DNA of 64,000 nt from Hymenobacter pini. GTDB taxonomy: Bacteria; Bacteroidota; Bacteroidia; Cytophagales; Hymenobacteraceae. The stretch spans positions 1-64,000 of the forward strand of contig NZ_JAIZZH010000008.1 in the NCBI RefSeq assembly GCF_020421205.1. The letters are read 5' to 3'. The notes beneath the pieces were generated by a model that was not told the DNA's origin, made no database searches, and was given only the letters and a program-made list of their open reading frames with translations. Shown one piece after another: positions 47,992 through 57,063 of the stretch; the first letter of the stretch is position 1, and every line of letters begins with the position of its first letter. A program made the translations under genes and the position numbers.

Positions 47992-48025
47992 TGCACGATT
48001 AGCACACATGGCCTGCATAATTTGC
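47992..48025 (-). promoter_or_regulatory. Copper operator site E
   Basis: Minus strand: GCAAATTATGCAGGCC, then GTGCTAATCGTGCA. It stands before the copper storage gene, and a -7-like TACATACG (47962-47969) follows 22 bp away, the same distance as at site A. Confidence 0.6.
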
Positions 48026-48054
48026 TCGACCATACCCGTGCTTCTGCCGCGTTA

Positions 48055-48651
48055 TCACTCGCTCGCTTCTTGGATGGAAGAACCGGTGGCGGCAACCTGC
48101 AAGACGCACTGGCGGCGGTACTCGCTGGGCGAAATCCCCGTTTCCCGCTGAAACTGCCGGGACAGGTGCCCCAGGTTGCTGTAGCCCAGTAGGTTGGCAA
48201 TCCGCCCGACGGGCAGGCAATCATCACGCAGCAAACGCCGCGCGGCTTCCACCCGCTCGCGCACCACGTACTGCTCCAGGCTCAGCCCTTCGGTGGCCGA
48301 AAACACGTCGCTCACGTACGCAAAGCGCCGCTGCAAGCGCTTGCTCAGCAGCCGTGAGAAGTGCCCGCTGCGCAGCAAGGCCGGCTCGTCGCGGAGCAAC
48401 TCGGCAATCACTTCCTTGACCTGCGCGACCAGGCGCTGCTGCTGGGAGAGTCGGTCGAGCAAGGCAAAGCCTTCCGCCTCCAGGCGCTGCTGCAGGCGGG
48501 GCCAATCCAGAGCTTCGGCGGCGCCCAGCAGCTCCACTTCCCCCAACTCCACGCGCAGCGGCACCAAACCCAACTCCACGAGCAGCTCGCGCATCACCAG
48601 GATGCACTTCGAGCAGACCATGTGCCGGACATACAGGAGCGTGGTAGCCAT
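48055..48651 (-). CDS. AraC-family regulator with HMA-like metal-binding N-terminus
   Basis: 198 residues. Residues 1-70 look like a heavy-metal-associated fold: strand LLYVRHMVCSKCILVMRELL with C-S-K-C in the metal loop, then PLRVELGEVELLG and LEAEGFALLD. Residues 95-185 are a two-HTH AraC domain (FAYVSDVFSATEGLSLEQYV, then VGRIANLLGYSNLGHLSRQF, TGISPSEYRR). It would sense Cu(I) or Ag(I) directly and activate copper genes. It is close in layout to the regulator at 61970. It follows the RND gene by 9 bp. Confidence 0.85.
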   Translation of the reverse strand: MATTLLYVRHMVCSKCILVMRELLVELGLVPLRVELGEVELLGAAEALDWPRLQQRLEAEGFALLDRLSQQQRLVAQVKEVIAELLRDEPALLRSGHFSRLLSKRLQRRFAYVSDVFSATEGLSLEQYVVRERVEAARRLLRDDCLPVGRIANLLGYSNLGHLSRQFQRETGISPSEYRRQCVLQVAATGSSIQEASE

Positions 48652-48660
48652 GGGTGGGAA

Positions 48661-51600
48661 CTACAGGGCCGGGGATAAATCGTTCTGGTCGGCCGGCGGC
48701 GTGAGCGGCTGCGCGTCCAGCTCCTGCGGGTGCTCGTCAAGGCCCGTTTCCCGGTGGGAAGCGAAGTACTGCGCCAGGGCCTTCTCCCCGACCAGCCAGA
48801 ACACTACCGGGGTAACGATGATGTCGAGGAAGGTGGAAGACAGCAGCCCGCCCAGAATGACGGTGGCCACCGGATACAGAATCTCCTTGCCCGGCGCGTC
48901 CTTGGCCAGCGTGAGCGGCACCAGGGCCAGGGCTGCCACCAGCGCCGTCATCAGCACCGGCACTAGGCGCTCCAGGGAGCCGCGGATAATCATCTTTTTG
49001 CTGAACGTCTCGCCCTCGTGCTCCACCAGGTGGATGTAGTGCGAAATCATCATGATGCCGTTGCGCGAGGCAATGCCGGTGAGCGTGATGAAGCCCACCA
49101 GCGAGGCGATGCTGAAGGTGCCGCCGGTGAGCAGCACCGCCACCACCGAGCCGATCAGCGCCAAGGGGATGTTGAGCATGATCTGGCCCACCATGTAAGT
49201 GGACTTGAAGTGCGAGTAGAGCACCAGGAAGATGCCGGCCAGCGAAAACAAGCTCAGCCAGAGAATCTTCTGCGAGGCCGACTGCTGACTCTCGAACTGC
49301 CCGCCGTAGGTCAGGTAGTAGCCCGCCGGCAGCTTCACCTGCTGGTTCACCTTGGCCTGAATCTCCTTCACCGTGGAGCCCAGGTCGCGCTCGGCCACGT
49401 TGAGCGAGATGGTGATGCGGCGCTGAGTGTTTTCGTGGTTGACGGTGTTGGGGCCGGGTTCGTAGACCACTTCGGCCACCTGGCTGACGGGAATCATGGC
49501 GCCGCTGGGCGTTTCGATGCGCGTCTGCTGAATGGCGGCGATGTCGTTGCGCTGGCTTTCGGGCAGCTTCACCACCAGGTCGAAGCGCTTCTGCCCGTCG
49601 AGCATCTGCGAGACCACCGCGCCCTGAAACAGGGTTTCCAGGTCGCGCACCACCTCGCCGCGCTCCATGCCGTAGGCGCGCAGGGCCTCGTCGCGGGGGC
49701 GGATGAGCAGCTGCGGAATCTGCACCTGCTTTTCTACCTGCAAATCCACCACGCCCGGCACGGCGGCGGCCACCGCGCGGATTTCATTGGCGTAGCGGCG
49801 CAGCTCCAGCAAATCGTTGCCGAACACCTTGATGGCCACCTGGGCGCGCACGCCCGAGAGTAGGTGATCGAGCCGGTGCGAGATGGGCTGGCCGATATTC
49901 ACGTTCACGCCGGTAATGAGGCTGAGCTTCTGGCGCATGTCGGCCAGAATCTCGTCGCGGCTGCGCATCGTTTTTCCCTCTCGTTCTAATTCCTCTTCGG
50001 TTTTGAAGGCCACCTCGATTTCCGAGTTGTTGACCGATTCAGCGTGCTCATCCAGCTCGGCGCGGCCCGTGCGGCGGGCCGTGTAGGCCACTTCCGGAAT
50101 CTTGAGCATCTGCTCCTCGCCCAGGGTACCCAGCTTGTTGGACTCCGCAAGCGAAGTGCCGGCCGGGGCCGAGAAGTTCACCGTCAGGGAGCCTTCGTTG
50201 AAGGGCGGCAGAAACTCGGTGCCGAAGAAGGGCACCATGGCCGCGGCCATCACGAACAGCAGTCCGGTAGACGCTAAGACCAGCTTGGGATGGGTCAAGC
50301 CCCAGTTGAGCAGCCGGGTATCCTTCCTTTTCAGCCAGCGCACCAGCCCGCCGTCGGTTTCGGCGTGGTCCATCTGCTTCATCTTGGGCAATAGGTAGTA
50401 GCAGAGCACCGGCGTCACGGTGAGCGACACGAACAGCGAGGCCACGATGCTGGTGATGTAGGCAATGCCCAAGGGCGCGAAAATGCGGCCTTCCATGCCT
50501 TCGAGCGCGAACAGCGGCAAGAACACCAGCACCACGATGATGGTGGCGTACACGATGGAGTTGCGCACTTCCGACGAGGCCGCGTAAATGACCTGAAGCA
50601 CCGGCCGGGGCCGGGGCAGCTGCCTGTTTTCGCGCAGGCGCCGGTACACGTTCTCCACGTCCACGATGGCGTCGTCAACCAGCTCGCCGATGGCAATGGC
50701 CAGCCCGCCCAGGGTCATGGTGTTGATGGAAATGCCGGCAAAGCGGAATACCAGCGCCGTCACCAGCAAGGACAACGGGATGGCTACCAGAGAGATGAAC
50801 GTGGTGCGCACGTTCAGCAGGAAGGCAAACAGCACGATGACCACCAGAATGGCCCCGTCGCGCAGGGCTTCTTCCACGTTGGTGATGCTCGACTCAATAA
50901 ACTCGGACTGCTTGAACAGGCGGGTGTTGACCTGCACGTCCTTGGGCAGCGAGGGCTTGAGTTCCACCAGGGCTTTCTCCACGGCCTCGGTCAGGCCCAC
51001 GGTGGCCGCGCCGGGCTGCTTTTCAATGCTCAGAATCACGGCGGGCTTGCCGTTCACGCTGCCGTCGCCGCGCTTGAAGCGGGCGCCAAACTCCACCTTC
51101 GCAATGTCGGCCACCCGAATGGGGGACTGCTCGCGGTAGCCCACGATGATGTTCTCAATGTCCTGCACCGAGCGCAGGCGGCCCAGGTTGCGGATGAGCA
51201 CCTCGGAGCCGTTGCGGTCAAAGAAGTTGCCGGTGGTGTTCAGGTTCGACTGGCGCAGGGCGTCCTCTACCTGGTTGACGGTGATGCCCGTGGCGTTGAG
51301 CCGGGGCATGTCGAGCAGCACTTGGTACTGCAGGTTATCGCCGCCGATGGGAATCACCTGGGCCACGCCGGGAATGCTCAGCAGGCGCTGGCGCACGGTG
51401 TAGTTGGCCAGGGTGCGCAAATCGGCCGCGTTGGTTTGCTGGCCGCCCGTCAGGCCCACGAGCATGATCTGACCCATGACCGAGGAAATCGGCCCCAGCA
51501 CGGGCGTGATGCCGGTGGGCAGCTGCTCACCGGTGGTTTGCAGCTTTTCGCTCACAATCTGGCGGGCGGTGAAGATGTCGGTGCCGTAGTCAAACTCCAC

Positions 51601-51882
51601 GAACACCATGCCCAGGCCGATGGCCGAGTTGGAGCGCACGGCCGACACGCCGGTGGCCCCGTTCAGGGCCGTTTCGACCGGCAAAGTCACCAGGGCTTCC
51701 ACTTCTTCCGGCGCCATGCCCGGCGCCTCCAGGAACACCGTGACGCGGGGCCGGTCCAGGTCGGGCAGTACGTCCACCGGTAGCTGGCGCGTGGTGTAGG
51801 TGCCGGCAATGAGCAGGCCCACGGCAAAAGCCAGCATGAGCAGCCGGTTCTGCAGGGCAAAGCGAATGATTTTATCTAGCAT
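48661..51882 (-). CDS. HME-type RND metal efflux permease
   Basis: 1073 residues from MLDKIIRFALQNRLLMLAF (51882). Complete RND layout with 12 helices and two periplasmic loops. Helix 4 reads AIAIGELVDDAIVDVENVYR: acidic residues are kept, but it differs from DFG-x3-DGA of the CzcA-like pump at 10163, so the substrate is probably different. Context (CopA ATPase, Csp, oxidase, AraC/HMA) argues for Cu(I) or Ag(I). Partners are the adaptor at 52504 and the TolC-like protein at 54288. The C-terminus is hydrophilic (about 40 residues). Confidence 0.9.
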   Translation of the reverse strand: MLDKIIRFALQNRLLMLAFAVGLLIAGTYTTRQLPVDVLPDLDRPRVTVFLEAPGMAPEEVEALVTLPVETALNGATGVSAVRSNSAIGLGMVFVEFDYGTDIFTARQIVSEKLQTTGEQLPTGITPVLGPISSVMGQIMLVGLTGGQQTNAADLRTLANYTVRQRLLSIPGVAQVIPIGGDNLQYQVLLDMPRLNATGITVNQVEDALRQSNLNTTGNFFDRNGSEVLIRNLGRLRSVQDIENIIVGYREQSPIRVADIAKVEFGARFKRGDGSVNGKPAVILSIEKQPGAATVGLTEAVEKALVELKPSLPKDVQVNTRLFKQSEFIESSITNVEEALRDGAILVVIVLFAFLLNVRTTFISLVAIPLSLLVTALVFRFAGISINTMTLGGLAIAIGELVDDAIVDVENVYRRLRENRQLPRPRPVLQVIYAASSEVRNSIVYATIIVVLVFLPLFALEGMEGRIFAPLGIAYITSIVASLFVSLTVTPVLCYYLLPKMKQMDHAETDGGLVRWLKRKDTRLLNWGLTHPKLVLASTGLLFVMAAAMVPFFGTEFLPPFNEGSLTVNFSAPAGTSLAESNKLGTLGEEQMLKIPEVAYTARRTGRAELDEHAESVNNSEIEVAFKTEEELEREGKTMRSRDEILADMRQKLSLITGVNVNIGQPISHRLDHLLSGVRAQVAIKVFGNDLLELRRYANEIRAVAAAVPGVVDLQVEKQVQIPQLLIRPRDEALRAYGMERGEVVRDLETLFQGAVVSQMLDGQKRFDLVVKLPESQRNDIAAIQQTRIETPSGAMIPVSQVAEVVYEPGPNTVNHENTQRRITISLNVAERDLGSTVKEIQAKVNQQVKLPAGYYLTYGGQFESQQSASQKILWLSLFSLAGIFLVLYSHFKSTYMVGQIMLNIPLALIGSVVAVLLTGGTFSIASLVGFITLTGIASRNGIMMISHYIHLVEHEGETFSKKMIIRGSLERLVPVLMTALVAALALVPLTLAKDAPGKEILYPVATVILGGLLSSTFLDIIVTPVVFWLVGEKALAQYFASHRETGLDEHPQELDAQPLTPPADQNDLSPAL

Positions 51883-51954
51883 GAGGTAGGAGCGCAAAAA
51901 GGAAGTAGAGCCCGCGGGCCAGTCGGCGCGCCGCTGGCCCAGGCGGGTTCCGCC

Positions 51955-52467
51955 TTATTTCTTGGGGCGGGGCGTGCGGGCCGAGGTGTGCGTGCTGAGA
52001 ATCTGCCACTGGCCGGCGGCGTTTTTGCGCAGCACCGACGTGGCTACCCCCCGGCGCACAATCGGCGGCTTGGCCTGCTTGTCCTGGGGGCCTTTTTTCA
52101 GCACGATGGTGTAGGTGTAGGTTTCCGTGGCGAAGGCGTAGCGGCCGTCTACCTGCACTGCGGGTTGGTAGTCGCTGAAGGTGAAGGCGCTGAACTCGTC
52201 CAGCTCGGGAGCAAGGTGGTGCGCCGCGTAGTGGCGGTAGCTGCCCTCCACCCCGCCGGACTCAAACACCTGCGAGTCGGTGGTGAACAGCCGGTGGGTA
52301 CCGGTCGTGTCCAGCCGCTGAATGGCCTGTTGGTACCGGGCCAGCACCGCTTTTACCGCCGTCTCGTCGGCCGCGGCGCCGGATGCCAGCGACGTCTGGG
52401 CCCGGGCTGCGGCGGCGCTGAGAAGAAGGAGGGCGGGCAGGGCCGCGAGGGCAGCTATATTGTTCAT
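51955..52467 (-). CDS. Secreted SnoaL/NTF2-like protein
   Basis: 170 residues. Signal peptide (ALPALLLLSAAAARAQ) and then an NTF2-like cone fold: VKAVLARYQQAIQRLDTTGTH, LFTTDSQVFESGGVEGSY and a final strand GQWQILSTHTSARTP. DUF4440/SnoaL-type proteins of this sort lie in many Bacteroidota metal clusters; the ligand is unknown. It sits between the RND permease and its adaptor, so it is probably co-transcribed with them. Confidence 0.78.
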   Translation of the reverse strand: MNNIAALAALPALLLLSAAAARAQTSLASGAAADETAVKAVLARYQQAIQRLDTTGTHRLFTTDSQVFESGGVEGSYRHYAAHHLAPELDEFSAFTFSDYQPAVQVDGRYAFATETYTYTIVLKKGPQDKQAKPPIVRRGVATSVLRKNAAGQWQILSTHTSARTPRPKK

Positions 52468-52503
52468 CGGAGGCAGGGAAAATGCCGTAGCGGGCAGTTG
52501 GTG

Positions 52504-53649
52504 TTACTGGTTGAGGTAGATGGACTTGAGCTGGTAGGTACCTTGGGTCACTACCCGGTCGTTTTCGTTGACCTGGCCCTGCACCAGCACGGTTTGCTCG
52601 CCGTTGGCGGCGCCGGGCTGCACGTAGCGAATCTTGAAGTGCTCGGGCTCGGTGTGCACGAACACCACCGGCTTGCCGTTCAGGTCGGTAATGGCCGAGG
52701 TGGGCACCACCAGCTGCGGCTTGCCCCCGCCCGTCTGGCCCACCACCTGCACGTTCACGGCCTGGCCGGGGCGGTAGGCGCTGCCTTCGGCCACGTCGAG
52801 CTCCAGAATAAGCTGGCGGGCCTGGTTCACGGGGTTGACCACGTTGCTGAACACCACCAGGCGGGCGGGTACGCCCGCCTGGCCCTGCAGGCCCTCTACC
52901 CGGAACTGGGCCCCGGGCGTGATTTTGGCCAGGTCCTGGGCAAACACCTGGGCTTCCACCCGCAGCTTGCCCGGGTTCAGCACCCGCAGCAGCTCGTCGC
53001 CCTGATTGACCTGCTGGCCCACGGCCAGGTTGAACACGTCGACCGTGCCGCTTACCGGCGAGGTGATGGGCACGCGCCGCTGCCGGGCCTGCCCGTTGTA
53101 GATAGCCGCGTTCTGGCGGGCCTGGCGCAGGCGCAGCTCGGCGGCCACCACGTCCTTGCGGGCGGCGATGTCGGCAATGCTCTGCAGACGGGCATAGTCC
53201 TGCTGGGCGGCGCGCAGCTCGGCCTGGGCGTTGGACCGCTCGGTGCTGAGGCCTATTTGCTGGGTGGCATCGAGGGTTTGCTCGATAACGGCCAGCGTCT
53301 GTCCGGCCCGTACCGGCTGGCCCACCTGCGCCGACAGGCTCACGATGCGTCCGCCCTGGGGCACGACGATGCGGCCTTCCCCGCCGGCCGCGGCCGATAC
53401 CGTGCCGTAGAGCGTGGCGCGGCTGTACGTGCTGGAATACGCCGCCAGGCTGGTCTGCACCTGAAACAGGAACTGGCTTTCCTTGGGCAGCAGCACCTCG
53501 TCGGTCAGGGCCACGCCCGTGCTGGCTTTGGCCTCGCCCCCGTGGTCTTCGCCGCCGTGCGCCTGCAGCGGGGCCGGGGGCGGCAGCAACACCGTCAGAA
53601 CCAATCCGGCTGCGGCCGTGGCTGCCAAAAGCTTGTGCTTAGGTTTCAT
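52504..53649 (-). CDS. RND periplasmic adaptor subunit
   Basis: 381 residues. Signal-anchor N-terminus (LLAATAAAGLVLTVLL), a His-containing start (HGGEDHGGEA), lipoyl halves GGRIVSLSAQVGQPVRAGQ and SPVSGTVDVFNLAVGQQV, a helical hairpin between them, and barrel plus membrane-proximal domains ending LKSIYLNQ. It joins the permease at 48661 to the TolC-like protein at 54288. The N-terminal HGGEDHG motif is shared with the next gene upstream, a hint that both bind the same metal. Confidence 0.88.
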   Translation of the reverse strand: MKPKHKLLAATAAAGLVLTVLLPPPAPLQAHGGEDHGGEAKASTGVALTDEVLLPKESQFLFQVQTSLAAYSSTYSRATLYGTVSAAAGGEGRIVVPQGGRIVSLSAQVGQPVRAGQTLAVIEQTLDATQQIGLSTERSNAQAELRAAQQDYARLQSIADIAARKDVVAAELRLRQARQNAAIYNGQARQRRVPITSPVSGTVDVFNLAVGQQVNQGDELLRVLNPGKLRVEAQVFAQDLAKITPGAQFRVEGLQGQAGVPARLVVFSNVVNPVNQARQLILELDVAEGSAYRPGQAVNVQVVGQTGGGKPQLVVPTSAITDLNGKPVVFVHTEPEHFKIRYVQPGAANGEQTVLVQGQVNENDRVVTQGTYQLKSIYLNQ

Positions 53650-53662
53650 ATACTTGAGGGCG

Positions 53663-54286
53663 TTAGGAGATGGGGGTGTGGCGGGGGGCGGTCAGCGCCG
53701 GTTCCGCGGTGGAGGCAACCGGCTCCGGCCGGCGTCGGCGCAGCAGCAGGGCCGTCAGGCCAATGCCGAGCACGAAAGCCCCGACCAGGGCCAGGATGGT
53801 TTTCCAGGAGGCGAACAGCGAGGGCGCCGCGACCGAGGCGGTGGCGGCTACCGGCAGCTTCTCCCCGACTTTGATGCCGTCGAGCAGCAGCAGATCGGCT
53901 TTGTCGCCGGCCACGATGTTGGCCGCGAAGCTGTAGGCCTTGTTGGCCGGGAACTCGCCTTCGACCAGGTAAATGCCCGGCTCCTGCTCCGTCACCGCCC
54001 ACTTCAGGTTGGCGTCTTCCGGGTTGGTGAGCGTGAGCTTGGCCCCCTTGATGGGGGCGTTGGTGGCGTAGTCGGAGAGGAACAGGCGCAGGTCGGCGGG
54101 CTTGCCCCCTTCCAGCGGCTCGTAGCGCAGCAGCACCTCGAACTGCTCCGACAGCGCCGCCACTGAGAAGGACGTGGCGCCGGCCGGGGTCGAGGCCTTG
54201 GCCCCGTCGCCGTGGTCTTCGCCCCCGTGGGCGTAGGCCGCGCCCGAGAGCAGCAGGCCCAGCAGCAAAATCAGGAGTTGTTTCAT
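53663..54286 (-). CDS. Periplasmic hypothetical protein with C-terminal membrane helix
   Basis: 207 residues from MKQLLILLLGLLLSGAAYA (ATG at 54286, one base after the TolC gene stop; a GTG at 54295 would overlap). After the signal peptide there is HGGEDHGDGAK, then a beta-rich domain (VLLRYEPLEGGKPADLRLFL, KLTLTNPEDANLKW) and one membrane helix near the end (ILALVGAFVLGIGLTALLL) with an Arg-rich tail inside. Found between OMF and adaptor genes; likely an accessory of this RND system. Exact family not recognised. Confidence 0.7.
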   Translation of the reverse strand: MKQLLILLLGLLLSGAAYAHGGEDHGDGAKASTPAGATSFSVAALSEQFEVLLRYEPLEGGKPADLRLFLSDYATNAPIKGAKLTLTNPEDANLKWAVTEQEPGIYLVEGEFPANKAYSFAANIVAGDKADLLLLDGIKVGEKLPVAATASVAAPSLFASWKTILALVGAFVLGIGLTALLLRRRRPEPVASTAEPALTAPRHTPIS

Positions 54287-54287
54287 G

Positions 54288-55538
54288 TTATTCACCCCGC
54301 AGGTAGTTAAGTTCGATGAGCGCCTGACGGTAGTCGCGGATGGTGGTCAGGTAAGTGTTCTGGATGGTAAAGGCCTGATTGAGGCTTTGAATCAGCACCA
54401 GATAGCTGATTTCGCCCGCCTTGAAAAGTCGTTGGGATTGGCTGATGATGGCCCGCGACTGGGGCACCCCGGTCTGCTCGTAGTAGCCCAGCGAGGCCGA
54501 GAACTTGCGCGAGTCGGCCAAGGCCTGCTGGTACTGCGTGCCCAACTCCAGACGCTGGGTTTGCAGCTGGTAGCCGGCAGCTTGGCTGCGGGCGGTGGCC
54601 GCCTGCAGTTGCGAGCGATAGGTCCAGAACCAGATGGGCACGGACACGCCGAATTGAAAGCGGTACTTGATTTGGGAGTTCTCAAACGCCTGGTTCTGAT
54701 AGCCCAGCGTTACGGCGGGCGTGCGCCGGGCCCGCACCAGGCTGATGCCCGACTGGCTCAGGGTTACGTTCTGCTGGGCGGCGGCCAGCGTGGGGCTGCG
54801 CACCAGGGCGGCGCTGTCTTCCACGGGCAGGCCACTGAGCAGGGCCCCGCCGGTCTGCGCCAGCTCGGGCCCGCTGCGGCGCAGGTCGGTGCTGGTGGTG
54901 AAGGCCGTCGTGGGCTGGCCCAGCAGCAAGCCCAGGCGGCGCTGCGCGGCGCGTTGGTCCTCCGTGGCCTGCTGCAGCTGCACGGTTACCTGCCGCGCCT
55001 CGGCGTCGGTGCTGATGCGCTGCAGGGAGGTCACTTCGCCGGCGGCAAACAGGCGCTCGGTGGCCAGGCGCAGGGCGCGAAACAAGCTGTCCTGGTAGGT
55101 CAGCTGCCGCACCTGGGCATCGGCGTACTGCAGGTTCAGGTAGGCCAGCCGGGTGTCGCGCAGCACCGTGGCCCGGCTCACGTCGCGGTTGCGCTCGGCC
55201 AGCACCACGCCGGCCTCGGCCGCCTGGCGCTGGCGCCGGTACACGTTGGGCAGGTCGATGGTTTGCACCACGCCCGGGGCCCACATTTCCCCCGTGGGGG
55301 CCGAAAACAGAAAGTCCGGATTGGCGGGCGCGAACGAGCCGCGCTTCAGGGCGCGCTGCTCCTCAATCTCGCGCTCCGACTGCCGCAGCCGCGGGTGGCG
55401 GCGCAGGCTTTGGGCTTCGGCGCTGTCGAGGCGGATGGGGGTTTGCGCGCGCGCCGCGTCCCGGCCCGGCCCGAGCAGCAGCAGCAAGCCTAGCAGGAGC
55501 ACACTGCTCACCCCGCTTTTTATTTTCAGGTACTTCAT
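54288..55538 (-). CDS. TolC/CzcC-like outer-membrane factor
   Basis: 416 residues. Signal peptide (VLLLGLLLLLGPGRDAARAQ), then two structural repeats of the OMF family: long helices with LRRHPRLRQSEREIEEQ and AALVRSPTLAAAQQNVTLSQ, and strand segments such as QIKYRFQFGVSVPIWFW. It forms the outer-membrane exit duct of the copper-type RND pump. In contrast to the first RND system (10163), the duct here is a separate gene. Confidence 0.88.
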   Translation of the reverse strand: MKYLKIKSGVSSVLLLGLLLLLGPGRDAARAQTPIRLDSAEAQSLRRHPRLRQSEREIEEQRALKRGSFAPANPDFLFSAPTGEMWAPGVVQTIDLPNVYRRQRQAAEAGVVLAERNRDVSRATVLRDTRLAYLNLQYADAQVRQLTYQDSLFRALRLATERLFAAGEVTSLQRISTDAEARQVTVQLQQATEDQRAAQRRLGLLLGQPTTAFTTSTDLRRSGPELAQTGGALLSGLPVEDSAALVRSPTLAAAQQNVTLSQSGISLVRARRTPAVTLGYQNQAFENSQIKYRFQFGVSVPIWFWTYRSQLQAATARSQAAGYQLQTQRLELGTQYQQALADSRKFSASLGYYEQTGVPQSRAIISQSQRLFKAGEISYLVLIQSLNQAFTIQNTYLTTIRDYRQALIELNYLRGE

Positions 55539-55643
55539 ATAGTCAGGTTAGTGCCCGTCAGGGGGCCGCCCGCCGTTGCAGCGGCAGACGGCCCGCGACG
55601 GAGAGGGCCCGGACGCGCTGGGCGTCCGAAAAACAGGCTCCGC

Positions 55644-56201
55644 CTAGGCTTTTTTTACCAGCGCCATGCCGCACTTGGGGCAGGAGCCGGGCTTGTCGCT
55701 GGCGCTGCCCGCGCACTTCATGGGGCACTCGTAGGCCGCGCCCACCGCTTTGCCGCCCTGGGCCGCGGCATCCAGCTTGTCGAAGCGGGTGTTGATGGCC
55801 TTGCCATCGGCTTTCAGGCTCACGATGGCCGTGCGCACTTTCGCGCCGGCGGGCAGCTTGGCCACCAAGTGGTCATCGCCGCCGGGCACCAGCGTTACCG
55901 TCGTGGTTTTGTTGTCGGCGGTTTGCAGCATCACGGTACCGGAAAGCGACTTGTTGGGTACCGGCGCCATCTTGGCGGCCAGCAGGTAGATGTGCAGCTC
56001 ACCGGCTTTCTGCACCAGTTCCATATGGTAGGGGTTGGCCGAGCGCACCACGCCGCCGTGGGGCGCCACGTGGGCGTGGGTTTCGCCGGGGGCCGTGTGG
56101 GCATCCTGCTTGCCGCCGGCGTGGGCGTGCTGGGCCTGCGAGGCCAGCGGGGCCAGGGCAAAGAGGGCAACGGCAGCCAGGGTAATTCCAAAAAGCTTCA
56201 T
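55644..56201 (-). CDS. Periplasmic protein with heavy-metal-binding (HMBD) motif
   Basis: 185 residues. Signal peptide (LFALAPLASQAQ), His-rich start (HAHAGG, HTAPGETHAHVAPHGG), a beta domain (MELVQKAGELHIYLL, TVMLQTADNKTTTVTL), and at the end YECPMKCAGSASDKPGSCPK then CGMAL, a heavy-metal-binding domain with two CP(M/K)xC pairs. It probably binds Cu in the periplasm and hands it to the RND system just downstream. Confidence 0.82.
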   Translation of the reverse strand: MKLFGITLAAVALFALAPLASQAQHAHAGGKQDAHTAPGETHAHVAPHGGVVRSANPYHMELVQKAGELHIYLLAAKMAPVPNKSLSGTVMLQTADNKTTTVTLVPGGDDHLVAKLPAGAKVRTAIVSLKADGKAINTRFDKLDAAAQGGKAVGAAYECPMKCAGSASDKPGSCPKCGMALVKKA

Positions 56202-56282
56202 GGGAGTAAGTGAAAAAGGGTATTGGGGGTGGAAAAAAGGGGGCAGGCAGCGGCCCGTTCGGGGGCTGCCTGCGGGCCCGGA

Positions 56283-57014
56283 TTACATCTTGTCGGCGTT
56301 CTTGTCGTGCCAGGCCTTGAAGTCGGCGATTTCCTTCTGCTGGGCGTCAATCATCTTCTGGGCCATCTTCTTGAGCTTCGTATCCTTGCCGTGGGCCAGC
56401 TCGGCCTGGGCCATGTCCACGGCGCTCTGGTGGTGCACCGTCATCATCATGTTGAAGTTCATGTCCGGGTCAGCAACGGGCTTGGGCATGTTCTGCATCA
56501 TGGCGTCCATGGACGCCTTCATTTTGCTGGTGAAGGGGTCCGAAGAGTCCTGGGGTTTGTAGTTGGTAGGGGCGTTGTCCAGGCGGGTAGCCGCGGCTTC
56601 CAGCTCCGCTATTTCCTTTTGCTGGTCGGCCTTGATCTTCTCGGCCATCTGGCGCATGGTGGCATCCTTGCCGTCGCGCAGCTCGATGTCGGCCATGACC
56701 ACGGCGCCTTTGTGGTGCTCCAGCATGTGGTGAGCAAAGTCGTGGTCGGTGTTGCCCTTCATCTTCATGGCGTGCATCTTGGCCATCATCTCATTCATGG
56801 CCGTCATCTGGGGCGACTCCCCACCGGTGGCTGCGGCACCTTCCGCGGCGGGCGCGTCATGGTTCATGCCGGCCATGTCGCCCGAAGCCGAGGCGTCGGT
56901 AGAAGTGGTTTCGGTGGTGGTAGCCGTCGAGTCAGCGGATTTGTCGCTGTTACAGCTGCCCAGCAGCAGGGTGCCCGAACACAGGGCGGCGAGGAAAAAA
57001 GCAGACTTTTTCAT
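56283..57014 (-). CDS. DUF305 lipoprotein, two repeats
   Basis: 243 residues. Lipobox GSCNS at Cys about 21. Two DUF305 units: DHDFAHHMLEHHKGAVVMAD (about 95-114) and DMNFNMMMTVHHQSAVDMAQ (about 185-204), each with the HH-x-x-A core and helical ends rich in Met and Lys. DUF305 proteins fold like ferritin-type bundles and are linked to copper and silver resistance. The Met/His content suits metal binding. A homologue is encoded at 62722. Confidence 0.85.
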   Translation of the reverse strand: MKKSAFFLAALCSGTLLLGSCNSDKSADSTATTTETTSTDASASGDMAGMNHDAPAAEGAAATGGESPQMTAMNEMMAKMHAMKMKGNTDHDFAHHMLEHHKGAVVMADIELRDGKDATMRQMAEKIKADQQKEIAELEAAATRLDNAPTNYKPQDSSDPFTSKMKASMDAMMQNMPKPVADPDMNFNMMMTVHHQSAVDMAQAELAHGKDTKLKKMAQKMIDAQQKEIADFKAWHDKNADKM

Positions 57015-57063
57015 GGGTGTTGAATTGGTTGAGGGTTGGAAAAAGGAAATGAGAAACGAAGGC

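Noticed and set aside
51988..53874. 628-codon plus-strand frame over three genes
   Set aside because: It crosses gene borders of well-supported minus-strand genes and has shadow composition.
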